Shown: positions 10,899-22,275 of the stretch, in pieces
Numbering within the stretch: position 1 is the stretch's first letter
Layout: every line of letters begins with the position of its first letter
Source of the DNA: Alnus glutinosa
Lineage: Eukaryota > Streptophyta > Magnoliopsida > Fagales > Betulaceae
Assembly: GCF_958979055.1 (NCBI RefSeq)
Contig: NC_084886.1
Location: forward strand, 14,666,154-14,730,153
Length of the DNA stretch: 64,000 nucleotides
Reading direction: 5' to 3'
The notes under the pieces: generated by a model
Told to the model about the DNA's origin: nothing
What the model saw: only the letters and a program-made list of their open reading frames with translations
The model's database searches: none
Made by a program: the position numbers and the translations under genes

Positions 10899-12359
10899 TC
10901 ATCTCAATTTGAAATGTTGTAAAGGAGGGATCCCGTCAATCCCTTTCGTGAAGTAGTGCAAAAGAAATTCTTTTGAATCGATTTCCTTGTATATTGGGGG
11001 GTTTTCTTCCGATAACAGCTCCTTTATTGGTTCATAAACTCTTGAGCCCGCCTGAAAATGGGGTCTAAAAAAACTAGCCACAGAAATTCTTGGCCCGATA
11101 TGCTGCGCTAATACTCTGTGACTGACGCTAATGAACTTGTCGTTTGAGATGAGCTGCACAAATACATGTGAAAACAGATCAAACAATTTATTGAACTTAA
11201 TTATTTATATTATTTCAGTGATCAAAGAGGTACAACCCATGACTACTATGTCTTCCCCTCAAATTATATATTACCAAATTGACAATATTGTTTTCTCAAA
11301 TTACCAAAAAAAAAAGTTGTCATTGGCTCCCTCAAAGCCAATGAATAAAAAAAAGGAGAAAAACTAATTAAATACATAAATACCCACGACCAAATTAACC
11401 ACTTTTTATGGCTGGCCTGGGGTGGCCGAACTGCTCCTTGGCCATTTCTGAGTGGTCCGGCTACCCCATGACCTTAAGCGTGGCTGAGACATCCCTTGAT
11501 TAGTTTTAATTTTTAGATTATGTTTATTTTAATTTTAAAATTTATTAACAACCGTTCAACTGTTATGTTGATGACACGTGCATATAAGTTTGTATAGTTA
11601 ACACTATATGACTGACACATGTAAATTTAAATGAGTTGTCATTATAGTTGAGTTTGGCCCTGTTTGCTAACTCACGCACTTCCCCTCTCCTCCTCTCCTT
11701 TGGCCCTGTTTGTTGTCAGTACGGTATAATATAGAAAGCTAAAATGTTGGCTTCTTCAAGAAGCCAACGTTTAATCAATTCCCATTTTACCCCCAACCCA
11801 AAAACACCACCCCTGCAAAAAATCATGCCCAGCACAGTGCCTAGATCCCCTTACCCCAGTACTAAAGCTTTGTCAGGGCCTGCTAACCCCATCCTCATCA
11901 AAACAGAGCCCAAAGCGAAACCTATGAAGACACCTCAATCTCAAAAAGGTCCAAGAAATCAAGAGATTGAATTTTCTGGGGTAAGGGGGTCTAGGCATTG
12001 TGCTGGGCATGGTTTTTTGCAAGGGTGATGTTTTGGGTTGGGGGTAAAGTGAGAATTGATTAAACGTTAGCTTCTTGAAGAAGCCAACATTTCAGTTTTT
12101 TCTGCTGAACCGTACTGACAGCAAATATGGCCAAAGGGGGGAGGTGAGGGAGAGTGGGTTAGCAAACATGGCCTTTGTTATTCTACTTAACACTAACGGT
12201 GGTTACAGTACTAACTTGTTTTAGCTAAGTAGAATAACAAACGTAACTATGACAGCTCATTGACACGTGTCATTCATATAGTGTTAACTATAATAACAAA
12301 TTTATGTAATGCATGTGTTACTAATCATACAATCAGAATCACAGTTGAACTGCATGTTG

Positions 12360-12414
<55 letters not shown>

Positions 12415-14422
12415 CCGAGTAACGTTATATGTCCTTCTTATATCTTTTTTTTTGTCCTTTAAAATTGACGTAACTTTTAAAATCAGTATATTTTACATTT
12501 GTAATAAATTACGTACTGTTAAAATTTAATTAAATGATAATTTTAAAAGGTACCACATCATTTTTAGGACATTTAACATTACTCATAATGATAATCAGAT
12601 ATATAAAGCAGTAAATCAAACTCTTGATTATATCCTCTTAATGATATTTATTCCGGGCGGTAAAGTACTAAATACTGCACTTAAAAATACACTAGCACAA
12701 GTTCTTACCTATATTTGTGATCTGAGGCCATATGGTAATATAACACGGCAGCATGGTGATAGTTATAACATGATTATGATAGCGAGGACAACTATTATTC
12801 ACAAAAGCTTAAAAAGGTTTAATAAAAAAAAAAAAAGCTTAAAAAGGTATTCATTAAAAAAAAAAAAAAAATTACTTTCATCAATCACTTTTGCAATCTC
12901 CTTTTAAAGTTTAAAAATTTTTAATTTAATGTATCTAACTTTACAAAATTTGTAATCTCACACATTCATTAAGATATTTCTTTTAAATCCGAAAGAAATG
13001 GTGATAAAATTTCAATTTCCCTTTTCTTTTTTTGTTTCCTATTTTACTTTTCTTTTTTCTTATTTCTTTTTTTCCTTTTAAAAAAGGCAATAGTAATTTT
13101 TGGGTAATTTTATAAGTTTATAAAGTTTGTAAGGGTATAATGGTCATTTCAACATTTGACCATCTAATTTAACTCTAAACCTTAACAGGATGGGTGAGAT
13201 TGCGAATTTTTTAAAGTTTGATATACTAAATTGAGAATTTTTGAATATTATAAAATATGTTATAAATACGATAAAGTTCACATAATTAAAAGAAATTATT
13301 AAATAAAAGAAAAAGAAAAAAAGCTAGATCAGATAGACTTGCCTGTAGAAGATCTCCAACATTGATTACTAGAGCTCCAAGCACCGGAGGAACATTAACC
13401 CATTGATTCTCATGGAGAACTTGGAGGCCACCTTTTTGATCTTGTAAGAGTATGGTAATGAAGCTGGAATCAGTGTGATCCTTAGTTCCAATTGTCAATT
13501 CTGGTTCAGGGCATGAGGGGTAGTAGTGGCCAAGAAGAAGAAGCGCCTCAGCACAGTTCATGTCTTTTAGGTGGCTGGGATTTAGCCCAAGACCCTCAGA
13601 TAATAACTCCAAGAAATCTAGCCCCAGCTTCATTACTTTTTCCGAGTATTCTTTAACAATCTCTCTGCAGCCTCAACCCATGGAAACATCATATATGTAT
13701 AGAAATTTTTTATAAAATATAAAATGAAAAGAAAATAATAATAATAAAAATGGAAGCAAGAGTTCGAGAAAATGATAACAAGAGATTTTGGGATAGTTTG
13801 GTTTTAAAGAACCCGATAACGGGCAATAAGGCAGCGTAGACTATATATATATAAACCACATATATATATACCTGCATACTGCAGGCAGTACTACTTCTTC
13901 CAGTTCTGGGGCATTTGATGGCACAAGATAGACAAATGTATCCCTCCAATCAGCTGCTGTTGATTGGTAAAGATCATAATTGGATTGATAAAACACCTTT
14001 TTCCCATATTCGCGTGAATAGAACTCTTTCTTCACCTCAGTGTTCTGCTCATGAAACCTTCGCATTCCATTTATTGTCTCATCCAAAAGTGTAACAGGAA
14101 TACCATGATTAACAACCTGAAAGAAACCGAATTTTTCGCATGCATTTCGAACTTTCTCAATGACTTGAGTGCGTACGATCGAGTCGTCATGGATACCTTG
14201 AAGGTCTATGATAGGAATACTGATCTGGGAGTCTCTTCCTGACCTCTCATGATCAAGGCTAAACTGTCCGCAGTGGAACATGCGTGGAACTTTTGTGACC
14301 CCAGAATCTAGGAGTCCCTTAACACCGGCTTTTGACTCATCAAATGTTTTTAACTCACTTTCCCGGTCGTAATTGGAGTCGATTCCTGCCTGCAGATACT
14401 CATCTGTACTCTTCACCGGCAT
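10899..14422 (-). CDS. 2-oxoglutarate/Fe(II)-dependent dioxygenase D, 3 exons, long intron 2
   Basis: Exons run 14422-13872, 13664-13343 and 11153-10899 (551+322+255 nt), giving 375 aa without a break. Intron 1 is 207 nt GT-AG. Intron 2 is 2,189 nt with the GC donor (CTACAG|GCAAGT) and a TTTGTGCAG acceptor. Exon 3 lies so far away that it could be mistaken for a separate fragment, but phase and sequence fit exactly. Iron ligands are H247, D249 and H303; the 2-oxoglutarate site is R313-x-S315. WRDTF (159-163) and [15 protein letters not shown] are family motifs. N-terminal [10 protein letters not shown] differs from the other members. The closest relative here is the pseudogene at 8662-9305. 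The product is a cytosolic small-molecule oxygenase by family; the substrate is unknown. The long intron holds foldback DNA and a TA microsatellite, which may affect splicing. Confidence 0.9.
11595..12290. mobile_element. Nested foldback / MITE inside gene D intron 2
   Basis: The inner arms are 11656-11860 and 11976-12173. The left arm starts 'ggccctgtttgctaac' and the right arm ends with its inverted form 'gttagcaaacatggcc'. Matching blocks such as 'cttcttcaagaagccaac' and 'cccagcacagtgcctag' reappear inverted on the right, with a 115-bp centre. The outer arms begin 'tagttaacactatatg' (11595) and end 'catatagtgttaacta' (12290). A further small inverted repeat ('ttgttattctactta' / 'taagtagaataacaa', about 12176-12238) sits only in the right side. 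This looks like one TIR element inserted within another. The ORF at 11744-12028 lies inside the hairpin and is not a gene. Confidence 0.75.
12361..12413. repeat. (TA)n microsatellite in gene D intron 2
   Basis: About 50 bases of uninterrupted TA dinucleotides. Confidence 0.95.
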
Positions 14423-17400
14423 CTAGCTTCTCTCTTTGCAAGACTTTGAGTTCAATTAACTAGACTGTGATGAGAATTACTCGTAAAATTAAAGCCTTCA
14501 CTTACCTAGAACTAGTGGAGGTCGTTGAAAGTAGATAAGATCGATCTTGACGTTTTGTCTCTCTTTTGACCGACTGCCACTTTTACGATGCGTTATTTTT
14601 CAAATTCCACATTTTAAAGTCGTTATTTTATATCGCACTTTTTGAAATCGTAAACTCAAACGACCTTTGTTAAGACTCAGTTAATTCTTCGGGATTACGA
14701 TTTTTAAAAGTGCATTTAAAAAGAAATAATAATAATAACAATTTTAAATTCCTTTTGCAGTACTTAGCGTTCGGTAACATTTATTAAAAAAATGTTGTTT
14801 CTATAAATTTAGTGTTTGGATAACATTCATATAGAAGTGCGTTTTATGTTCAAATTACAAATGAAGACATAATTTACACAGTTCACAAATATGTCTAATA
14901 GTAATGATCTTTTCATTAAAAAAAAAATAGTAATGATCTAACAACACATTGGAAGATTTTTATTGCCTTTTAATTTTTGTGTTTTTTTTTTTATTATTTC
15001 GAATGTCATTAGTTATGCTGATGAAGAAAAAAAATTACCATTAGTCCATTTGGTTAATATAAATTACAAATCATTTTCTATTGTATAAAATTAATTCAGA
15101 GATCTCTTTGGTTGGCCTAATTTATAAATTGCTTCTTAGAGTTAAATTTCATTAAAAAAAGTTTACAAATTTCATTAGGCTACATGTCAAAATAGTTACA
15201 TATGTCATTCTTAATAAAAACAAATAAATACATTAAAAATATAAATAAACATTTTAAAAAAAAAATTAAGGAAAGAAAAGGGAATACTTCCCAGCCGACG
15301 AGTGTTAATAATGTTAACACTCTTTTGACTTTTGAGAGATGGAAAAAGAAAATGTGCCCCAGCAAGTTGTTTTTATTTCAAATGTCAATGCTTATTATGA
15401 GAGATGCCCCCTTCAATAACGTGTGCCAGCAAGTTTTAATAAATAAATAAATAAAAATCGTGTCATTTGTCACTTCTTTTGAAAATGCTCGAAATTATGT
15501 CGTGCATCACGAGTTTGCTCGACTAGTTTGGCAGTTTGCCAAGATGATCGGTATCGTTTGACAAATTATATTTTTTCTAAAAAATGTCAATTTAAAAATA
15601 CTTTTATCATTTATACCATATCAATAATTTTTTATTATTATTTAAAAAAATAAAAACACTTATAACCTTTTCTTTAAAAAAAAAAAAATCAAATTTCTTC
15701 TAAGCTTATTTCTTGGAGTTCGAAGAAACAACATACACCCTATTGGTCGTTCAAGCACAAAATCAGAATATCATTCCCTTGCAAATGCAACTGCCGAAAA
15801 ACTCACATGGTTTCAAATTTTGTTGAAGGAACTAGGCTATTTTCTTCCTTCTTCTCGAATTCCTTGTGTTAGGAAATTTATCCTATTTTTTAGAATAAAT
15901 GAGAAGCCAAAAATAAGCAATCACAAATACAAAGATTTACGTAGCTCACCACTATTTATATAAGGGCTACATCCACAGAGATTTATAACATATATTATAT
16001 TTATATTGCATCCATGATTATTTTGTCAAATAAAGAATTACAAATTTACATTGATGCATGTGATTTATATCTTAAACTGAGTTTACCATATGATAACATG
16101 TATATCATGTGTATTATTACTCACTAAGTCGTGAACTTACGCTTATATTTTTTTTCGCCTACAAAACATGTGTTGTTTTATAGTTGAGCTACTCATTTTG
16201 ACTCAGTAAACATTGGAATTGAAAACACTTTTTGAAATACAAAGTTGTAGATTTTTGAGTTATCTTTCTAACGCCACCAAGTTTGTTTTTATCAGATTTC
16301 GAAATTAAAAGATAATTCCAATTTACTTTGACAATGTCTTTCTTGGATAACAGAGACAAACTTGAATGTTTCATGACTTAAACCATACTCAAATCCGGAT
16401 TGAACCCTAGACTTAATGATAAAACTACCAAATGCATAAAATACAAACATGCATGTTTTGGACACCAAATGAGCCATTTAAAAATCTAAAATTTTCTCTT
16501 AATTTTATCTAAAAGAGACAATAAAATTGCACTATGGGTTTTATCTTAAAATTCTGCAATTTCTTCCTGTGATGATGTTGATCGAGCCTCACCATCCAAA
16601 ATTTTTGCCAAACCATGTTGTCGCAACAAAGCATGCATCTTGATGTGTGAAAGGTTGAAACTATTTTGATCATTAAACTTTTCTACTTCAAATTTCATAC
16701 TAGTCATCCAGAGAAAGAAAGAAAGAAAGAAAGAAAGAAAAAAAATCCAAGCTCCAATACTAATTTGTCACAACAAATTAGGTAACCACAGCTTGAATCG
16801 CAAAGAAGTAAAAAAAAATAAACTAAAAATAAGGAAATCACATAGGACACCAAGATTTATGTTGTTTGGTGTAACAAGCATGTATCCATAGGTGGAGACA
16901 ATCAAGAGGAAATTCACCTATCAAAAGATGGAGTACAAAAAATAATTTTAAAAAAAAAAAAAAATCACTCAAAACTCAGTTCAAATATTTCACCCAAAGC
17001 TCAAAATCTCTCTTCATGGGCGCCGGCACTTAAAAACTGAGAGAATATGTCCTTTTTAAGGGACTCAAAGTCGGCTGTGGTAAGTCATTTAAAGAAGCAA
17101 AGAACAAAAAGAAACTTCAGGACTTATATTTGTTATCATTTCAAGTGGAAGTGGTTTACATCACAGTAGGTAACCACAGCTTTTCCTAGAAGAGTTCATT
17201 GGAGATTGCAAACTAGCTCCTCCGATCCGCTCACTGTGGAACCATTTATGGAGCAGCCAAGACAAAAGGGGGAGATCAAGAGCCCTTTAAGAGACAATTG
17301 CTTAGATTTCACTTCAGTGTTTCATTGTTCCGAGTCAAGATCGACCAACTATTCCCACTTCCAAAGTGCAGCAATAGTTCAGATCCCACCACGAGCAAGC

Positions 17401-17453
17401 TGATTCGTATGAAGCAATGAAGGATTGATTGAAAAATTTTTAAAGGCACGCAC
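14423..17453. other. Intergenic region between gene D and the LRR gene
   Basis: AT-rich, about 3 kb, with no convincing gene. At about 16750-16790 the minus strand reads 'gttgtgacaaattagtattggagctt', which resembles the end of a copia LTR next to a worn tRNA-Met primer site, so part of 15.9-16.8 kb may be an old minus-strand LTR. A (GAAA)n run lies at about 16713-16740. At 17206-17403 there is a short open frame with no known domain. Confidence 0.4.
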
Positions 17454-17708
17454 TTAAGAGCATTAATTTTGACTAGCTACTGCAGTGTTGTAGCTCAACA
17501 ATACATAAATTAAATTAATTTAAAAATATTCTTCTCTCTCCTGTTTGAGAATAGTAAAAATAGATAAAAAAAAATATATATTTTAAATAGATCGAATGGC
17601 GAAAATGAATAAGTAAAATAGTCGGATGTAAGTGTTTTGAAAAAGCGAGTAATTAAAAAAAAAATGTGTACTTCAATTAAATTTTAGCCAAATGTGAATG
17701 CTCTTAAG
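17454..17708. mobile_element. Short MITE upstream of the LRR gene
   Basis: Ends are 'cttaagagcatt' (17454) and its exact inverse 'aatgctcttaag' (17697-17708). About 255 bp, AT-rich, no ORF. It sits about 230 bp before the LRR start codon, so it may be in the promoter. Confidence 0.6.
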
Positions 17709-17935
17709 AAAATAAAATGCAAGTCCTTCAATGGGTATACCGTAGTAGGTAATGTGGTTTTCATATGAAGCTCCTGGGAAATGATATCAGAAAAAGGGTC
17801 TAATTAAACATCATGAGATTAAGGAAAAAATAAAAGAAAAGAAGTGAGAGAGAGAGAGAGAGAAAAGAAGAAGAAAATTTACCCCTCTTGCTAGAATTGC
17901 ATATCACTTTTGCATCCCTTGAGCATCCATGTAGA

Positions 17936-19963
17936 ATGGCCTTCCGAGGTTTTTGTTTGTTCTTTTTGGCTGTATTGGCTCTTAGTTTCGAGCCTTGGCT
18001 CCTGAAATCTGAGAAACTGACTTGCAATTCAGTTGACTTGGGGGCCTTGATTGGTTTCTATAATTGTGTTGACTCGGAGATTTTCGGTTCTGGGTGGAAC
18101 AAGACGGCCTCTCCCGATTGCTGTAGTTGGACTGGTGTCATTTGTGATAGTTCCACTGTTTCTGGCACAAGGGTAGTTGGCTTGGAACTTGGCAGCAAAA
18201 GGCTTACAGGTAAGATCTGTGGATCCTTGGCAGAATTGTATCACTTGAGAGTCCTAAACCTGTCTGATAATTATCTCAGTGGTTCCCTCCCTGCTGAGTT
18301 GTTTAAATTGCAGAACTTAGAGGTCATAGACGTAAGCAACAATGATTTTACCGGTTCAATCAATAGAGGTATGTGTAGAACATCTACGGGTATTCGAGTG
18401 CTTAATTTCTATAATAACCATTTTTCTGGAGGAGTTCCAAAGGATTTAGCAAATTGTACCTCCCTGCATTATCTCTCCTTTGCTAAAAATAGTTTATCAG
18501 GGAGTTTGCCCGAGAGTGTCTTCCAGTTGCAAAATATTAGACAACTGTATCTTCAAGATAATTGGATCTCGGGGCTGTTGAATAATGGATTTGGTAACCT
18601 CTCTAACCTTGTGAAGCTGGATATCTCCTCTAATATGTTTTATGGAGATCTTCCAGATATTTTTGGGAGCCTTACAAGGCTTGAGCGTTTCTCAGCCAAT
18701 ACAAATCTATTTACTGGTCGTTTGCCTACTTCGTTGGTGAACTCTCCATCACTTCAAATGCTATATTTGAACAACAACTCTCTAAGTGGCTCCATCAACC
18801 TCAACTGTTCTGCAATGAAAAATCTTGTCTCTTTGGATCTTGGTTCTAATCTGTTCCACGGTCCAATTCCTGATAGTCTATCCTTCTGTCAAAGACTGAT
18901 TGTACTTAATCTTGCTCGGAACAACCTTAATAGTGAACTTCCCAATGATTTCAAGAATCTTCAAGCCCTAACACATCTCTCATTCTCAAACACCAGACTT
19001 GTTAATATATCATCAACTCTTGAGATTCTCCAACACTGTAGAAACTTAAGTATTCTGGTCCTTTCTTTGAACTTCTATGATGAAGAAATACCTGATAATG
19101 TGAATATGCAATTCAACAACCTCAAGGGTCTAGTTCTAGGCAATTGTAAACTCAGAGGTTCTATCCCACAATGGTTGAGTAGTTGCCATAAGTTGCAGTT
19201 GTTGGATTTATCGTGGAATCACTTGGGTGGAACCATTCCATCCTGGTTTGGAGAGTTTGAATCTCTTTTTTACTTGGATTTGTCAAATAACTCTTTCAAA
19301 GGTGAGATACCAAAGAGCTTGAGCCTACTACAGACCCTCATAAGTGGGAATATCTCACTTGAAGAGCCTGTCTCAAGCTTTCAGCTTTACACTGGTAGAC
19401 AAGGTGGCCAAGGCTTGAGGTATAAGCAGATTTCGGGCTTTCGACCAACTTTAGACCTTAGTTACAACATGCTCAAAGGATCAATCTGGCCAGGTTTTGG
19501 GAATTTGAAAAGGCTCCATGTCTTCATCCTGAAAGATAATAATCTGTCAGGAAATATTCCAAATAATATATCTGGGATGTCAAGATTGGAGGTACTGGAC
19601 TTGTCTCACAATAAGCTATCAGGAGAAATACCTATTTCCATGGCTAATCTTAGCTTCCTGTCGGCTTTCAACGTATCATATAATCAGCTGTGTGGGAAAA
19701 TCCCTCAAGCAGTTCAGTTTGATACTTTCCCAGATACAAGCTTTGTGGGAAACATTGGTCTCTGTCGTGCACTGTGTACATGTGAGCCTGAACAGCCTCC
19801 TACTCATTCATTCGGAGAGAAAAAGACGAAAATCATTGGTTTGCCGTTCGGAATTGGAGTAGCAACAAGTTTTGTTCTTACTGTCACAGGTTGCTTCATG
19901 TCCGGATGGGTGCTTTCCAAGCCGAAAAAACGAAAGAATACAGCAACTAGAATTGGATATTAA
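17936..19963 (+). CDS. PSK-receptor-like LRR protein without kinase domain
   Basis: Single exon, 675 aa from the ATG at 17936. Order: signal peptide (about 1-25, FLAVLALSF), a capped N-terminus with CN-x-DL-x-AL and DCCSWTGV, and about 20 LRRs (pattern LxxLxLxxNxLxGxIP). An island follows near 469-502 (ISLEEPVSSF...LRYKQISGF), then 'LDLSYNMLKGSIWPGFGNL', a final LRR cap with CRALCTC, and a transmembrane segment at about 633-660. A basic tail KPKKRKNTATRIGY ends at the stop. The island and following LRRs match phytosulfokine receptors, which are about 1,000 aa with a cytoplasmic kinase. Here the protein stops right after the membrane, so it is a receptor-like protein rather than a kinase. Expected place is the plasma membrane with the LRRs outside. 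It might bind a PSK-type peptide and act as decoy or co-receptor; that is inference. An in-frame TTG upstream at 17888 is not used here because the ATG gives the signal peptide. Confidence 0.9.
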   Translation: MAFRGFCLFFLAVLALSFEPWLLKSEKLTCNSVDLGALIGFYNCVDSEIFGSGWNKTASPDCCSWTGVICDSSTVSGTRVVGLELGSKRLTGKICGSLAELYHLRVLNLSDNYLSGSLPAELFKLQNLEVIDVSNNDFTGSINRGMCRTSTGIRVLNFYNNHFSGGVPKDLANCTSLHYLSFAKNSLSGSLPESVFQLQNIRQLYLQDNWISGLLNNGFGNLSNLVKLDISSNMFYGDLPDIFGSLTRLERFSANTNLFTGRLPTSLVNSPSLQMLYLNNNSLSGSINLNCSAMKNLVSLDLGSNLFHGPIPDSLSFCQRLIVLNLARNNLNSELPNDFKNLQALTHLSFSNTRLVNISSTLEILQHCRNLSILVLSLNFYDEEIPDNVNMQFNNLKGLVLGNCKLRGSIPQWLSSCHKLQLLDLSWNHLGGTIPSWFGEFESLFYLDLSNNSFKGEIPKSLSLLQTLISGNISLEEPVSSFQLYTGRQGGQGLRYKQISGFRPTLDLSYNMLKGSIWPGFGNLKRLHVFILKDNNLSGNIPNNISGMSRLEVLDLSHNKLSGEIPISMANLSFLSAFNVSYNQLCGKIPQAVQFDTFPDTSFVGNIGLCRALCTCEPEQPPTHSFGEKKTKIIGLPFGIGVATSFVLTVTGCFMSGWVLSKPKKRKNTATRIGY

Positions 19964-20402
19964 AGGTATTGCAGGAAAAAATTGTAAAAAATTGCTGTCT
20001 TGTGCCACATTTAATAGTTGCAACGGTAACGACTAAATAATTACTGTAACAGTAATTATAATAATTATATTCAATATGATTTAAACGTTTTTTATATTTC
20101 ATATTATGGTTCATGATAGTAACAATTTTTATATTTATATTTCTGATTTAATTTCTTGATGGAAGGAAGAAAATCAGCTAACTAATGAATATGAGGAGTC
20201 ACTGGCCTACCTATATAAAAAGTCATGTGTACCTCTCTAATTTTTTTTTTTTTCAAAAACTATGTTGTTGCAGAAAAGTTGATTATTCTTCTCGTTTGAA
20301 CAAAGCAATTTATTCTTCTCGTTTGAACAAAGCAATGACTAGAGGTATATATAATTATTCCGTTGCTTATTAAAATTAGCATTTGATTTATATTATGCTA
20401 TC
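19964..20402 (+). other. 3' region of LRR gene, duplicated at 26380-26832
   Basis: This DNA downstream of the stop is repeated after the partial copy at 26279. Here a 26-base unit ('ttattcttctcgtttgaaca' plus 'aagcaa') is present twice in tandem (about 20281-20336), but only once in the second copy. Confidence 0.75.
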
Positions 20403-21376
20403 ATGTGTATCATAGCTTGTCTTTATGCCTATTTGTTCAGCGTCCTATCAAGTATTGTTTTGCTATTTTTGTTTTACATCTGGTTATTGTTCATTGCACA
20501 TGCCGTTTTCACATCCATGCCTTAAAACTGTGAAGCATGAAACTGAAACTTGAACACAGTAAAACTTGTTTTGTGAAAATAGCTAAAACAAATATTCTGG
20601 AGATTTTGAGCACCGCAAACCTGTTTTGTTGTTAAACTCGCTGTACATTGGATCATGAGCTTTCAGCACTGCATCATGAATTCTCACCCTTGTCGTGCCA
20701 TGATCTAGAGATGATGGAGGATCCAGCAGTGATTTATCACTGCATAAGGGAGGATCCGCGCGGTAGAGGCCCAGGCGTCCACCGAAGTTCCACGAGGCTG
20801 CTATTGGTCGGTGCCTCCTCACTGGAAAATGCTCGCGTCGGCGCCTCCTCTCCGTACCAGTGACAGCGTTGCCGTGTGAGGAGAAGCCGCTTCCTGCGGC
20901 CTCTCCCCGTGACAGCACCGAGGGCCGCCTGATCTTACGTAAACGGCGACCCCGTGGCTGCTGAGCAGCGGCCACGAAGTGCCGCCGCATAAGGTGGCAG
21001 TGGGGGTTGAGAGCGGCGGCTCTGAGTGGCCGGCGCATGAGGAAGCTGAAGGGGCGGCGGCGGTGGCTGCATTTCCGGCTAGGGTTACTCCTGGGAAAGA
21101 GAGGTGGTGCATGAGCTCAATTTTTCCGGGTCAAATGAATAGATTTTCCGGTTAATGGGTTGGGCATCTGGGTAGGGTTTCAACCATATATAATTCGGGT
21201 CTAGTTAAAAAAAAACTGGGTCATTAAATGGGCTGACCCAAAAGCCCAAGTGGCCCATCCGGATTTTACTATCCAGATTTCAAAACAAAAAAAAAAAATT
21301 GGGCTCATGTGGTGTGGGGTTTAGAACTTGGGCTTTCCAAAGGGTCTAAGACTACTAAGACCATTGGGTCATGCAA
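20403..21376. other. Intergenic; includes a GC-rich block at 20640-21110
   Basis: The block is much richer in GC than its surroundings and has overlapping minus-strand ORFs (21038-20583, 151 aa; 21112-20819, 97 aa) of low complexity (Arg, Ala, Ser). I see no known domain. It could be a captured gene 5' end or transposon-borne sequence. Confidence 0.35.
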
Positions 21377-21882
21377 TTTATTATGTCTTTATATTGCAAT
21401 TTTATTTCTCTTATAATTTACATTGTTTAGTATTAAAATTAATGTTTCTTTAATACATGAGCCGATGAATATATTTAATTGTTTAATTTATATTATTTAA
21501 ATATAAATTGATTGATGCCTAGACCTAAGAATAATTAACAATGCCATATATGCTGGTGTGTTTACAATAATATCCAAGAATGCAATGTCTAGAAAAGTTC
21601 TAGTTAGGAAAGTCTTGGAATTTAAGCGATTTATTATGTCTTTATATTGCAATTTTATTTCTCTTATAATTTACATTGTTTAGTATTAAAATTAATGTTT
21701 ATTTAATACATGAGCCGATGAATATATTTAATTGTTTAATTTATATTATTTAAATATAAATTGATTGATGCCTAGACCTAAGAATAATTAACAATGCCAT
21801 ATATGCTGGTGTATTTACAATAATATCCAAGAATGCAATGTCTAGAAAAGTTCTAGTTAGGAAAGTCTTGAAATTTAAACGT
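21377..21882. repeat. Two near-identical tandem copies of a 253-bp unit
   Basis: Copy 1 is 21377-21629 and copy 2 is 21630-21882, both beginning 'tttattatgtctttatattg'. Only a few bases differ (for example 'gtgtgttt' against 'gtgtattt'), so the duplication is recent. No ORF. Confidence 0.9.
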
Positions 21883-22029
21883 ATCCAAGTGACCCTCCTC
21901 ACTTTCCTAGGAACTCACATGGTTGCACCTTGAAGAATGCTGTTTACCCCATTTAGTATTGGTTTGTTATATTCTTTGGGCCATTTATGAGCATCTATAA
22001 AATTGTTAGATGTTAATGAAGTCGCAATA

Positions 22030-22275
22030 ATTATGATAATTTTGGGAGAGTCAAAGCATTCGAATTTTGAATGATAATTACATCAAGATTACACATATGT
22101 AATTATCACAATAATTTTGGAAAAGCCACAGCATCCCATTTTTATCGATAATTACATCAGGATTACACATATAAACATCGTAAAAAAATTTATTAGATGT
22201 TCATGAATTGCAGTGTAATTATTAAGATTTTGGGAGAGCCACAGCATCCTAATTTTATAATAATTACAGAAAGTT
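22030..22275. repeat. Three imperfect direct repeats
   Basis: The block 'attttgggagagtcaaagca...gataattacatcaagattacacat' recurs at about 22110 ('attttggaaaagccacagcatcc') and about 22225 ('attttgggagagccacagcatcc'). These are diverged copies in AT-rich DNA of unknown nature. Confidence 0.6.

Noticed and set aside
10899-11186. Separate exon-3 fragment (orphan pseudogene)
   Set aside because: Splice phase, acceptor and length fit exactly as the last exon of gene D; exons 1 and 2 at 13343-14422 have no other exon 3 nearby.
11744-12028. 94-aa ORF in gene D intron
   Set aside because: Lies within the arms and loop of a foldback element; low-complexity protein without domain.
16713-16740. CRISPR-like short repeats
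   Set aside because: It is a simple (GAAA)n run without spacers, and this is plant nuclear DNA.
17888-17935. Earlier start of the LRR frame at 17888
   Set aside because: This is a TTG codon. The ATG at 17936 gives a normal signal peptide.
20583-21112. 151-aa and 97-aa minus-strand ORFs in the GC-rich block
   Set aside because: Arg/Ala/Ser-rich frames expected by chance in GC-rich DNA; no domain or paired exon seen. Kept only as a noted block.
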